Source: CABMKH01 sp040797625 (GTDB taxonomy: Bacteria > Bacillota > Clostridia > Tissierellales > Tissierellaceae). Taken from it: a stretch of 64,000 nt of DNA. The notes beneath the pieces were generated by a model. The model was not told the DNA's origin. It made no database searches and worked only from the letters and a program-made list of their open reading frames with translations. The DNA lies in contig JBQHQH010000003.1 in NCBI GenBank assembly GCA_052067355.1, positions 124,001-188,000 of the forward strand, in the 5' to 3' direction. Both the position numbers and the translations under genes were made by a program. Shown in pieces: positions 53,159 to 62,019 of the stretch (position 1 is the stretch's first letter; every line of letters starts with the position of its first letter).

Positions 53159-54127
53159 ATGGATAGAAATTTGCCCGTAAATTTAGGACGAGTAACAGAG
53201 GCAGCTGCTTTAGCCAGCGCAAAGTTTTTAGGTAGAGGAGATAAGAACCAAGCAGATCAAGCTGCAGTCGATGCCATGAGAAGAATGTTTGATACAATAG
53301 ATATTGATGGAACTGTAGTAATAGGTGAGGGAGAATTAGATGAGGCACCTATGTTATATATAGGAGAGCAGATTGGAACAGCAGGATCAGATGATTTAAA
53401 AGTAGATATTGCAGTTGATCCATTAGATGGCACTTTATCTGTAGCTAATGGACTTCCAAATGCAATTTCCGTAGTAGCAGTTGCACCAAAGGGATGTCTA
53501 TTACATGCTCCAGATACTTATATGAAGAAAATTGCAGTAGGTCCTAGGGCAAAAGGGGTTATAGATATACATAACTCTGTAGAGACAAATATTAAAAATG
53601 TAGCTAAGGCTTTAAAAAAAGATATAAGTGATATAACTGTAGTAGTTATAGATAGACCAAGGCATAAGGGATTAGTAGAGCAAATTCGTGAAGCTGGTGC
53701 TAGAATCAAGATGATCAGTGATGGCGATGTATTAGGAGCTATATCTACTTGCTTTGAATATACAGGTGTAGACATATTGATGGGAATAGGGGGTGCTCCT
53801 GAAGGAGTTATTGCAGCAGCAGCTCTTAAATGCATAGGTGGAGAGTTGCAGGGACAACTTATGCCAGCTACAGAGGAGCAAAGACAGAGATGTATCGATA
53901 TGGGATCTGATATAGATAAGGTCTATTATATAGATGATTTGGCAAAGGGAAATGAAATGGCTTTTGCAGCAACAGGAGTATCCTATGGTGAACTATTACA
54001 AGGTGTTAAATATATGGAGAATAATACAGCTACAACCCATACTTTAGTTTTGAGAATGGAGACAGGCACAATTAGATTTATAAACTCTATACATCAATTA
54101 GATAGAAAACCAGAATATGCAAAATAA
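53159..54127 (+). CDS. glpX: Fructose-1,6-bisphosphatase, class II (GlpX)
   Basis: Gluconeogenic phosphatase of 322 aa. It has NLGRVTEAAALASAKFLGRGD at the N-terminus, GTVVIGEGELDEAPML, DIAVDPLDGTLSVANG with the metal-binding Asp residues, and GIGGAPEGVIAAAALKCIGG. All are class II (GlpX) features. The ATG follows CCGGAGGTG. With fba and fsa upstream it opposes glycolysis at the same node. The spacer before it holds an unusual tandem repeat. Confidence 0.95.
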   Translation: MDRNLPVNLGRVTEAAALASAKFLGRGDKNQADQAAVDAMRRMFDTIDIDGTVVIGEGELDEAPMLYIGEQIGTAGSDDLKVDIAVDPLDGTLSVANGLPNAISVVAVAPKGCLLHAPDTYMKKIAVGPRAKGVIDIHNSVETNIKNVAKALKKDISDITVVVIDRPRHKGLVEQIREAGARIKMISDGDVLGAISTCFEYTGVDILMGIGGAPEGVIAAAALKCIGGELQGQLMPATEEQRQRCIDMGSDIDKVYYIDDLAKGNEMAFAATGVSYGELLQGVKYMENNTATTHTLVLRMETGTIRFINSIHQLDRKPEYAK

Positions 54128-54227
54128 ACAGATGTAAAAAGCAGAGAATAGATAATTGGGAATAGATGATGTTTTATCTATTATCTCTCATCTACGATCT
54201 GTTATCTATAAAAAGAGGGGTGTCGTT

Positions 54228-55556
54228 TTGAATTTCGGTGAATTACAAGGTAAAAGAATTATGGAACTAAGAGAAATAGCAAAGAATAGAGGTATACCTA
54301 GTCCATATAGATATAAGAAGGATGAGTTGATAAATTTGATATTAAAAGAGGATAAGGGAGAATCTGAGAAGATAGATATATCAGATATAAATATAGATGA
54401 TCTATCAGATAAGGCAACAGAAGAGATAGAACAATTGGAAGATATAGATATGGCCGAAGGCATTTTAGAGATTCATACAGATGGATATGGATTTTTAAGG
54501 AGAGACAATTATCAGTCTGGAGATGATGATATATATATATCACCTTCTCAGATTAGAAGATTTAAACTTCAAACTGGGGATAAGGTATCAGGGGTTACTA
54601 GACCTCCTAAGTCTGGAGAAAAGTTTAAGGCTTTATTATATGTGAAATCTGTAAATGATATGAATCCTGAAACAGCTACTAGAAGACCTAATTTTGATAC
54701 TCTAACTCCAATATATCCAAGAGAAAGACTTGAATTAGAGACAGTTCCTAGTGAATTTGCCATGAGAATGATAGACTTAGTTGCTCCAATAGGAAAAGGG
54801 CAAAGAGGAATGATAGTATCTCCTCCAAAAGCAGGGAAGACCACTTTACTTAAGATGATTGCAAATTCAATAGCAACTAATCATCCAGAGGTAGAAATCA
54901 TTATATTATTAATAGACGAACGTCCCGAAGAGGTAACAGATATGAAGAGATCCGTAAAAGGAGATGTAATCTATTCTACATTTGATGAGTTACCTAAAAA
55001 TCATACGAAAGTAGCAGAAATAGTCTTTGAAAGGGCAAAGAGACTTGTGGAGCATGGAAAGGATGTAGTAATATTATTAGATAGTATTACTAGACTTGCA
55101 AGGGCATATAACTTGACTATACCTGCATCTGGAAGGACACTTTCGGGAGGATTAGATCCAGGAGCACTTCACAAGCCTAAGAGGTTTTTCGGGGCAGCTA
55201 GAAATTTAGAAGAAGGTGGAAGCCTTACTATACTTGCTACGGCTTTAGTAGAGACAGGTAGTAGAATGGATGATGTAATATTTGAAGAGTTTAAAGGAAC
55301 TGGAAATATGGAAATTCATCTAGATAGGAAATTATCAGAGAAGAGAATATTCCCAGCAATAGACATAAATAAATCAGGGACTAGAAGAGAAGAGTTATTA
55401 CTTACTCAGAGAGAATTGGAAACTGTATGGGCTATGAGAAAGGCCATGGGAAATGCATCAACTCTAGAGGTTACAGAGGCCTTTATTGACCAATTAGTGC
55501 AGACAAAGACAAATGACGAGTTTATAAATGACATGAGAAATAAAATTTGGATTTAG
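54228..55556 (+). CDS. rho: Transcription termination factor Rho
   Basis: Hexameric RNA helicase of 442 aa that ends transcription of untranslated RNA. The N-terminal region is a Rho-N type helical domain (LQGKRIMELREIAKNRGIP), followed by the RNA-binding cold-shock-like domain (GYGFLRRDNYQSGDDDIYISPSQIRRF) and the ATPase core with GQRGMIVSPPKAGKTTLLK and LLDSITRLARAYN. The TTG at 54228 is 5 nt after AGAGGGGTG; the longer frame opening at 54156 covers a leader hairpin (54161-54182). It precedes rpmE as in many Clostridia. Confidence 0.95.
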   Translation: MNFGELQGKRIMELREIAKNRGIPSPYRYKKDELINLILKEDKGESEKIDISDINIDDLSDKATEEIEQLEDIDMAEGILEIHTDGYGFLRRDNYQSGDDDIYISPSQIRRFKLQTGDKVSGVTRPPKSGEKFKALLYVKSVNDMNPETATRRPNFDTLTPIYPRERLELETVPSEFAMRMIDLVAPIGKGQRGMIVSPPKAGKTTLLKMIANSIATNHPEVEIIILLIDERPEEVTDMKRSVKGDVIYSTFDELPKNHTKVAEIVFERAKRLVEHGKDVVILLDSITRLARAYNLTIPASGRTLSGGLDPGALHKPKRFFGAARNLEEGGSLTILATALVETGSRMDDVIFEEFKGTGNMEIHLDRKLSEKRIFPAIDINKSGTRREELLLTQRELETVWAMRKAMGNASTLEVTEAFIDQLVQTKTNDEFINDMRNKIWI

Positions 55557-55585
55557 TTGATATAAGAAAATTTTTATGCTATAAT
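55557..55585 (+). promoter_or_regulatory. rpmE promoter
   Basis: TTGATA (55557-55562), a 17-nt spacer and TATAAT (55580-55585), with TGC as extended -10. It starts right after the rho stop codon. Confidence 0.82.
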
Positions 55586-55647
55586 CTAATGGTTGAAATT
55601 GATAATATGTCTTTGTGATATATAGGATTCAGAAAGAGGTGAAATTA

Positions 55648-55848
55648 GTGAAACAAGGTATTCATCCAAAATATGTAGAAGCTACAGTAACATGCGCTTG
55701 TGGCAATACATTTAAAACTGGTTCAACAAAGGAAAACCTAAAGGTAGAAATTTGTTCAGAATGTCACCCATTCTTTACAGGTAGACAAAAATTTGCTGAA
55801 CGTGGTGGTCGTGTGGAAAAATTCAAAAAGAAATACAATATGGACTAA
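55648..55848 (+). CDS. rpmE: Ribosomal protein L31 (zinc-binding type)
   Basis: Large-subunit ribosomal protein, 66 aa. The sequence MKQGIHPKYVEATVTCACGN contains Cys16 and Cys18; CSEC has Cys36 and Cys39, together forming the zinc site of the C+ form of L31. FTGRQKFAERGGRVEKFKKK is the family tail. The start is GTG at 55648, 6 nt after AGAGGTG; a longer frame from 55615 is rejected. A strong terminator follows. Confidence 0.96.
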   Translation: MKQGIHPKYVEATVTCACGNTFKTGSTKENLKVEICSECHPFFTGRQKFAERGGRVEKFKKKYNMD

Positions 55849-55864
55849 TTTCTTCAAAAAACTT

Positions 55865-55896
55865 AGGTTAGTTGCAAGAGCATCTAACCTTTTTTT
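55865..55896 (+). terminator. rpmE terminator
   Basis: AGGTTAG/CTAACCT stem with an inner TGC/GCA pair and AAGA loop, followed by seven T residues. Confidence 0.9.
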
Positions 55897-55937
55897 GAAG
55901 GTTTTTTGAGGAGAGTAGAGTAAAGGTTGTGAAATAA

Positions 55938-56888
55938 TTGAGTAAAAAGAATTCTGAACTCAATCCAAAACATAAAACCAGCATAGGCGGTCAGGCTCTC
56001 ATTGAGGGAATAATGATGAGAGGACCTAAGAAGATATCTATTGCCGTGAGAAAACCAGATGATGATATCGAAGTAAAGGTAGACGATTTAAATACGCTTG
56101 CTATGAGACATAAGATATTTGGACTTCCATTCATAAGGGGAGTGGTAGGTTTAATTGAAGCTATGATCATTGGGACTAAGGCTTTGACATATTCAGCTGA
56201 ATTTTATGAAGAGGAAGAAATAGAGGAAGGGAAAGAGAGCTGGACTAAGAAGATATTCAAGGATAAGGCAGAAGATGTAGAGATGTTTATTACAGTAATG
56301 GTATCTATTATATTATCCTTTGGTATTTTTATGCTCTTACCTAGTTTTTTGACAAATCTTTTTAAAGACAATATAGATAATCATATACTTTTAAATCTAA
56401 TAGAGGGCTTGACTAGGGTAATTATATTCTTTATATATGTAATATGGATTTCCAGATTAGATGATATTAAGAGAGTATTTGAATATCATGGAGCAGAACA
56501 TAAATCCATACATTGCTATGAAAATGAAAGAGAATTGACAGTAGAGAATGTAAAGAAGTATCCAATATTACATCCAAGATGTGGTACTAGTTTTCTATTC
56601 ATGGTTATGATAGTCAGCATATTCGTATTGTCTTTCTTTGGATGGCCTAATCCTATACAGAGGGTGCTAATAAGGCTAATCATGTTTCCAGTTATAGCTG
56701 GAATATCCTACGAAATAAATAGAATAATTGGAAGAAGCAATTCAAAATTCTGTTATTTATTATCATATCCTGGGCTTATGGTACAGAAGTTAGCAACTGT
56801 AAAAGAGCCAGATGATGAACAGATACAGGTAGCCATTGAAGCCCTAAAAGCTGTAATACCAGAAAACAGGGAGGAAGATGTGTGGTAA
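55938..56888 (+). CDS. DUF1385 family membrane protein (YqhQ-like)
   Basis: A 316-aa protein of unknown function conserved in Firmicutes and others. The conserved opening SIGGQALIEGIMMRGPKKISIAVRKP is followed by several hydrophobic helices, then FEYHGAEHKSIHCYEN and HPRCGTSFLFMVMI, whose His and Cys residues suggest metal binding. It starts with TTG, the only suitable codon, behind AAAGGTTGTG. Its end overlaps prmC by 7 bp. The place between rpmE and prmC/prfA is a common arrangement. Confidence 0.92.
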   Translation: MSKKNSELNPKHKTSIGGQALIEGIMMRGPKKISIAVRKPDDDIEVKVDDLNTLAMRHKIFGLPFIRGVVGLIEAMIIGTKALTYSAEFYEEEEIEEGKESWTKKIFKDKAEDVEMFITVMVSIILSFGIFMLLPSFLTNLFKDNIDNHILLNLIEGLTRVIIFFIYVIWISRLDDIKRVFEYHGAEHKSIHCYENERELTVENVKKYPILHPRCGTSFLFMVMIVSIFVLSFFGWPNPIQRVLIRLIMFPVIAGISYEINRIIGRSNSKFCYLLSYPGLMVQKLATVKEPDDEQIQVAIEALKAVIPENREEDVW

Positions 56889-57760
56889 TAGGTGAGTTGC
56901 TTAAAATAGGTATGACTCTAATTGAAGGGAAGGAATATACAGACCCGATTTTAGAGTCTATACTAGTTTTATCTAGATTATTAGATGTAGATAAGAGTTA
57001 TGTATATGTTCATCTAGATGATGAAGTGGGTGAGGATATAGAACATAGATTTATTTGTATTATGAAAAAACGAAAAGAAGGATATCCTCTACAATATATC
57101 TTTAAGGAAAGAGAATTTATGGGACTTGATTTCTATGTGGAAGAGGGAGTACTTATTCCTAGACCAGAAACGGAATTAATGGTAGAGTATATTATAGAAT
57201 ATATAGATAAGAATTATAAGGATCAGAATATCAAGGTATTGGATATAGGGTCAGGAAGTGGTGCAATATCCATAAGTATTGGAAAATATTGTCCAAATGC
57301 AAGGGTATATGGAGTAGATATTGGAGATGTACCCATTAAGGTATCCAATATAAATAGGGATAATTATGGATTATCAAATGTAAGTTTTCACAAGGGCAAT
57401 ATATTTGAACCTTTGGAGAAATTAGACATAGATGATGAGTTTCAGATTATAGCCTCAAATCCACCTTATATTAGAAGTCGAGATATAGAGACATTACAAG
57501 TAGATGTAAGAGAGTTTGAGCCTAGATTGGCATTAGATGGTGGAGCAGATGGACTAATATTTTATAGAGAGATTAGCAGCAAAGGGAAAAGATACCTTAA
57601 ACATGGAGGAATGTTAATCTATGAAATTGGCTATGATCAAGGAAATGATATAAGGGAAATATTGTTAGAACAAGGATTTTCTAATATATCTATACTGAAA
57701 GATTTCCAAGGACATGATAGGGTTATTATTGGATTTCTAGATAAAGGAGCGCCTATATGA
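56882..57760 (+). CDS. prmC: Release factor glutamine methyltransferase
   Basis: SAM-dependent enzyme of 292 aa that methylates the Gln of the GGQ motif in release factors such as the PrfA encoded downstream. It has an N-terminal helical domain, LDIGSGSGAISIS (SAM motif I) and SNPPYIRSRDI, the NPPY motif that binds the Gln. The start is GTG inside the DUF1385 stop region, a 7-bp overlap. It overlaps the chromate-type transporter gene by 4 bp (ATGA). Confidence 0.94.
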   Translation: MVIGELLKIGMTLIEGKEYTDPILESILVLSRLLDVDKSYVYVHLDDEVGEDIEHRFICIMKKRKEGYPLQYIFKEREFMGLDFYVEEGVLIPRPETELMVEYIIEYIDKNYKDQNIKVLDIGSGSGAISISIGKYCPNARVYGVDIGDVPIKVSNINRDNYGLSNVSFHKGNIFEPLEKLDIDDEFQIIASNPPYIRSRDIETLQVDVREFEPRLALDGGADGLIFYREISSKGKRYLKHGGMLIYEIGYDQGNDIREILLEQGFSNISILKDFQGHDRVIIGFLDKGAPI

Positions 57761-58278
57761 ATATATTAACTGAACTTTTTATATCTTTTTTTAAGATAGG
57801 AGCTTTTAGTTTTGGCGGAGGATATGCAATGCTGCCCTTATTAGAAAAGGAAGTAATCAAGACACATCATTGGATGACAAAGACTGAATTTATAGATATA
57901 TTCGCTATTTCTGAGATGACTCCAGGACCAATAGCAGTAAATGCGGCTACATTTTTAGGATATAAGGTAGGGGGTATAATAGGTGCAGTTACAGCTACTT
58001 TAGCAGTTATACTACCTTCTTTTATAGTGGTTAGCTTGATATTTGTTTTTATAGTTAAGTTTAAAAATTCTCCTTATGTAGATTGGATATTTAAGGGAAT
58101 TAGACCTGTTGTATTTGGGCTTATATTGGCTGCTGGGATTACAGTAGCTAGGACTAGTATTGTAGACATTAAATCTTTTTTAGTTGGAGTTCTATTGTTT
58201 TACTTAGTTACCTTTAGGAAATTTAATCCAATATGGGGTATAATATTGGCAGGAACTCTAGGCGTGATTTTCTTCTGA
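57757..58278 (+). CDS. Chromate-transporter family protein, subunit 1
   Basis: Half-size CHR membrane protein of 173 aa. Signature: FFKIGAFSFGGGYAMLPLLEKEV, then SEMTPGPIAVNAATFLGYKVGG. It pairs with a second half-size member immediately downstream; such pairs form a heteromeric carrier. Chromate efflux is the named function of the family; natural substrates in anaerobes are often unknown (sulfate or another anion). The start overlaps prmC (ATGA), so it is in the housekeeping operon. Confidence 0.9.
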   Translation: MNILTELFISFFKIGAFSFGGGYAMLPLLEKEVIKTHHWMTKTEFIDIFAISEMTPGPIAVNAATFLGYKVGGIIGAVTATLAVILPSFIVVSLIFVFIVKFKNSPYVDWIFKGIRPVVFGLILAAGITVARTSIVDIKSFLVGVLLFYLVTFRKFNPIWGIILAGTLGVIFF

Positions 58279-58292
58279 GGAGGTGGCGATCT

Positions 58293-58841
58293 ATGTTGTG
58301 GGAAATGTTTTTGACTTTCTTTAAAATAGGAGCTTTTACCTTTGGTGGAGGATTTGCTATGATTCCCATTATTCAACAGGAGATTGTAGAGAAAAAGGGC
58401 TGGATAAAAGAAGAGGATTTTATAGATACTATTTCTATAGCTCAATCTGCACCGGGACCAGTGGCAGTAAATTCAAGTATATTTGTAGGATATAAGATAA
58501 AGGGATTTTCTGGCGCATTGATTTGCACACTAGGGACAGTATTGCCTTCTTTTATCACCATTTTATTGATTGCAAAATTTTTCTATCAATTTAAAGATAA
58601 TCATATTGTAGAAAAAATTTTTTTAGGAATTAGGCCTGCAGTTGTAGCACTTATATTCTCTGCTGTATATAGATTGTCATATAAGTCACACTTTAACTAT
58701 ATAGGACTATCTATTGCATTTATTACGACATTGGTAATAGTATTTTTTAATATAAATCCAGTATATGCAGTGATATGTGGTGGATTAGGATCAGTATTGT
58801 TCAATCGATATAATAAGAGTAAAGGTAATGAAGGACAGTGA
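58293..58841 (+). CDS. Chromate-transporter family protein, subunit 2
   Basis: Second half-size CHR protein, 182 aa, with FFKIGAFTFGGGFAMIPIIQQEI and IAQSAPGPVAVNSSIFVGYK. It is a paralogue of the preceding gene in tandem. I take ATG 58293, after GAGGAGGTGGCG; the longer frame from 58233 overlaps subunit 1 and has no matching sequence. Together the two would form one functional transporter. prfA follows 13 bp later. Confidence 0.9.
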   Translation: MLWEMFLTFFKIGAFTFGGGFAMIPIIQQEIVEKKGWIKEEDFIDTISIAQSAPGPVAVNSSIFVGYKIKGFSGALICTLGTVLPSFITILLIAKFFYQFKDNHIVEKIFLGIRPAVVALIFSAVYRLSYKSHFNYIGLSIAFITTLVIVFFNINPVYAVICGGLGSVLFNRYNKSKGNEGQ

Positions 58842-58854
58842 AAGGGGTTTTCTT

Positions 58855-59916
58855 ATGTTAGAGAAATTAGATTTTATTGAAAAAAAATATAAAGAACTGA
58901 CAGATAGGATGATGGATCCAGATCTTATAAATGATCTACTAGAATGGCAGAATGTAATGAAAGAGCATGCAGAGATAGAACCTATTGTCATGAAATATCG
59001 AGAATATACTAATGTCAGTGAAGAACTTGAAGATGCAAAGGAAATGCTCTATGAAAAGTTGGAAGATGACATGAGAGAAATGGTAAAAGAAGAGGTAAAA
59101 GACTTAGAGGAATCTTTGGCATCTATAGAAGAAGAGTTAAAAATACTATTACTTCCAAAGGACCCTAATGATCATAAAAATGTTATCGTAGAGATCCGTG
59201 CAGGAGCAGGTGGAGATGAAGCAGCTTTATTTGCAGGAGTATTGTTTAGAATGTATTCTATGTATGCAGAATCCAAGAACTGGAAGATAGAAGTTATGAA
59301 TACCAATGCCATAGGCATAGGTGGATATAAGGAAGTAATCTTTATGATAAAGGGTAAAGGTGCATATAGTAGATTAAAATACGAATCTGGAGTTCACAGA
59401 GTTCAAAGGGTGCCAGAAACAGAGTCAAGTGGTAGAATTCACACTTCAACAGCTACAGTTGCAGTTTTACCAGAGGCAGAAGATGTGGACATAGATATTC
59501 AAGAAAAGGACATTAAGATAGATACCTATAGATCTTCTGGGGCTGGAGGACAGCACGTCAACACTACGGACTCTGCTATTAGAATAACTCACTTACCTAC
59601 TGGGATCGTAGTATCATGTCAAGATGAAAAGAGTCAGATTAAAAATAGAGAAAGAGCCATGACTATATTAAAGACTAGACTATATGATAAGATGATTAGT
59701 GATCAGGCGGCAGAAATAGCTGAGGAGAGAAGAGGGCAAGTAGGCACCGGAGACAGATCAGAGAGGATAAGAACTTACAATTATCCTCAAGGTAGAGTCA
59801 CAGATCATAGGATAAATTTAACTCTTCACAAATTAGGAAATATAGTAGATGGAGACTTAGATGAAATAATTGAAGCATTAGTAACTACAGATCAAGCGGA
59901 AAAACTTAGACAATAG
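58855..59916 (+). CDS. prfA: Peptide chain release factor 1
   Basis: Recognises UAA/UAG stop codons and triggers peptide release; 353 aa. It carries GVHRVQRVPETESSGRIHTS, with the PxT-type loop (PET) for stop codon recognition, and SSGAGGQHVNTTDSAIRI, with the universal GGQ. The ATG at 58855 follows AAAGGGG; the frame opening at 58828 is rejected. PrmC, which modifies the GGQ, is in the same operon. Confidence 0.96.
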   Translation: MLEKLDFIEKKYKELTDRMMDPDLINDLLEWQNVMKEHAEIEPIVMKYREYTNVSEELEDAKEMLYEKLEDDMREMVKEEVKDLEESLASIEEELKILLLPKDPNDHKNVIVEIRAGAGGDEAALFAGVLFRMYSMYAESKNWKIEVMNTNAIGIGGYKEVIFMIKGKGAYSRLKYESGVHRVQRVPETESSGRIHTSTATVAVLPEAEDVDIDIQEKDIKIDTYRSSGAGGQHVNTTDSAIRITHLPTGIVVSCQDEKSQIKNRERAMTILKTRLYDKMISDQAAEIAEERRGQVGTGDRSERIRTYNYPQGRVTDHRINLTLHKLGNIVDGDLDEIIEALVTTDQAEKLRQ

Positions 59917-59964
59917 ATTAAGGGGAGGATTTCCTCTCTATTTTCATATAAAAGAGGGTTGAGT

Positions 59965-61008
59965 ATGAATACTAAGATATTGAAGATAGATAAAGATAAT
60001 ATAGATAGAGAAATGATTTTAGAATCTGCTAATGTCATAAGAGAAGGTGAATTAGTAGCATTTCCTACAGAGACGGTTTATGGTTTAGGGGCCAATGGAT
60101 TAGATGAAGATGCAGTTAAAAAGATATATATAGCAAAGGGAAGGCCAAGTGACAATCCTCTAATATTGCATATTAGTTCTAGGGAAGAATTACAGCCATT
60201 GGTAAAGGATATTCCACCTATAGCTTATAAGTGTATGGAGAGATTTTGGCCAGGTCCTCTTACGATGATATTCAAGAAAAGTGAAATAATACCAAGTATC
60301 ATAACTGGGGGATTGGATACTGTGGCAATTAGGATGCCAAGTCATCCTATTGCGTCTGCTCTTATTTCAGCATCTGGAGTGCCTATAGCTGCGCCATCAG
60401 CTAATACTTCAGGAAGGCCTAGTCCTACTAATGCAGAACATGTAATGGAGGATATGAAGGGGAAAATTCCAATAATAATAGATGGTGGAGATACTGGTAT
60501 AGGATTAGAATCTACAGTCTTAGATCTATCAGTGGAAAATCCTATGATACTAAGACCAGGTGGTATAACTCTTGAAGACTTAAGGGAAATTATACCTAAT
60601 GTTACTCAAGATAGGAGTATAGTGCAAAAGAATGTAGTACCTAAGTCACCTGGACAGAAATATCGCCACTATGCACCTAAGGCTGAAATGATATTGTTTA
60701 CTGGAAGAGTAGATGACATGGTAGAAGAGATAAATAATCGTGTAGATAAATTAATATTTCAGGGGAAAAAAGTAGGGATTATAGCTACAGATGAGACTAA
60801 AAATAGATATAATAGGGGATTAGTAGTAGTATCTGGTTCTAGGAAAGAACCTGAAACTATAGCTGCCAATTTATTTTCAGTAATAAGAGGATTCGATAAA
60901 GAGGATATAGAAATAATATTAGCAGAAGGAGTGGCTGTAGATAATATAGGTATGGCCATAATGAATAGAATGATTAAGGCTGCTGGTGGAAAGGTAATCA
61001 ATCTTTAA
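59965..61008 (+). CDS. L-threonylcarbamoyladenylate synthase (Sua5/YwlC)
   Basis: Makes the threonylcarbamoyl-AMP used for t6A37 in tRNAs. The 347 aa comprise a YrdC domain (GELVAFPTETVYGLGANGLD, AKGRPSDNPLILHI, APSANTSGRPSPTNAEHV) and a C-terminal Sua5 domain (KSPGQKYRHYAPKAEMILF), the long form of the enzyme. I take ATG 59965 behind AAAGAGGG; TTG 59959 is too near the site. It is directly followed by the arginine phosphatase, as in B. subtilis ywlC/ywlE neighbourhoods. Confidence 0.94.
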   Translation: MNTKILKIDKDNIDREMILESANVIREGELVAFPTETVYGLGANGLDEDAVKKIYIAKGRPSDNPLILHISSREELQPLVKDIPPIAYKCMERFWPGPLTMIFKKSEIIPSIITGGLDTVAIRMPSHPIASALISASGVPIAAPSANTSGRPSPTNAEHVMEDMKGKIPIIIDGGDTGIGLESTVLDLSVENPMILRPGGITLEDLREIIPNVTQDRSIVQKNVVPKSPGQKYRHYAPKAEMILFTGRVDDMVEEINNRVDKLIFQGKKVGIIATDETKNRYNRGLVVVSGSRKEPETIAANLFSVIRGFDKEDIEIILAEGVAVDNIGMAIMNRMIKAAGGKVINL

Positions 61009-61022
61009 GGAGTGAACGTAGT

Positions 61023-61466
61023 ATGAATATATTATTTATCTGTACGGGGAATACCTGCAGAAGTCCTATGGCTGAAGGTATACTTAGAGAATTAGCAAAG
61101 AAGAAGGGCTTAGATATTAAAGTGAAGTCTGCTGGATTAGTTGCTACAGAAGATGGAGATATCTCTAGAGATGCAATTTCAACTTTAAAGGATATAGGAA
61201 TAGATATATCAGATATAAGGTCAAAATCAGTCAATGAAGATTTAATTAAGGAAGCAGATTTAATACTTACCATGTCACAAAGACATAAGGGAAATTTGAC
61301 GCTAAAATATCCATACATAAGAGAAAAAATATTTTTGCTCAATGAATATGCCTTTGATATGAATAAAGATGTAGTGGATCCTTTTGGAATGGGTAGAAAA
61401 TATTATGAAGAGACAAGAAATGAGATATATAGAGCAATAGAAGAGATTTTGGATAGTAAATATTAG
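61023..61466 (+). CDS. Low-molecular-weight phosphatase, likely protein arginine phosphatase
   Basis: A 147-aa phosphatase with the CX5R loop at the N-terminus: CTGNTCRSPMAEG, nucleophile Cys7 and Arg13. Thr11 in this loop is the residue associated with phosphoarginine specificity in B. subtilis YwlE (established from that protein), where tyrosine phosphatases have Ile. The general acid Asp is in VDPFGMGRKYYEE. It is in the prfA-sua5 operon, the usual YwlE setting. No McsB arginine kinase is in this window. Confidence 0.88.
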   Translation: MNILFICTGNTCRSPMAEGILRELAKKKGLDIKVKSAGLVATEDGDISRDAISTLKDIGIDISDIRSKSVNEDLIKEADLILTMSQRHKGNLTLKYPYIREKIFLLNEYAFDMNKDVVDPFGMGRKYYEETRNEIYRAIEEILDSKY

Positions 61467-61531
61467 GAATTATATATTTAATTATTAATTGTAAATTGTG
61501 CATTGTGAATTGAATAAGAAAGGATGATTAT

Positions 61532-61963
61532 ATGAAGATAGGTATTGGAAGTGACCATGGGGGATTTGAACTAAAGGAACATATAAAGCAATATTTGGAA
61601 GAAGAAGGCGTAGAATATATAGATTATGGGACTAATTCCACTGAATCAGTAGACTATCCTGATTTTGGAAAAAGAGTGGCAGAGGCTGTCATATCTGATG
61701 AAGTAGATAGAGGAATTGTAATATGTGGAACAGGGATAGGTATATCTATAGCTGCAAACAAGGTGAAGGGAATTAGATGTGCATTATGTGGAGATACTTT
61801 TTCAGCTAGAATGAGTAGAGCTCACAATGATGCTAACGTACTTGCATTGGGAGGCAGAGTATTGGGAGTAGGTCTGGCTTTGGATATAGTTAAGGAATTT
61901 TTGCAAGGTGAATTCGAAGGAGGAAGACACGCAAAAAGGATAAATAAAATTAATGAAATTTAA
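61532..61963 (+). CDS. rpiB: Ribose-5-phosphate isomerase B
   Basis: Interconverts ribose 5-phosphate and ribulose 5-phosphate; 143 aa. The family opening IGSDHGGFELKEHI, the Cys-containing VICGTGIGISIAANKVKGIR and RMSRAHNDANVLALGGR with the phosphate-binding Arg and His are all present. The ATG follows AAGGATGA. The 65-bp gap before it holds AT-rich word repeats. Its length and motifs match RpiB rather than LacA/LacB. Confidence 0.94.
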   Translation: MKIGIGSDHGGFELKEHIKQYLEEEGVEYIDYGTNSTESVDYPDFGKRVAEAVISDEVDRGIVICGTGIGISIAANKVKGIRCALCGDTFSARMSRAHNDANVLALGGRVLGVGLALDIVKEFLQGEFEGGRHAKRINKINEI

Positions 61964-61973
61964 TGCTGATTTG

Positions 61974-61982
61974 TGATATAAT
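61974..61982 (+). promoter_or_regulatory. upp promoter (extended -10)
   Basis: TGATATAAT is an extended -10 between rpiB and upp. An ATGAAA 18 nt upstream (61953-61958) is a weak -35. Confidence 0.6.
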
Positions 61983-62019
61983 CTTAAATGGTAAAATTTA
62001 TTAAGGAGGGAGTTTTAAT

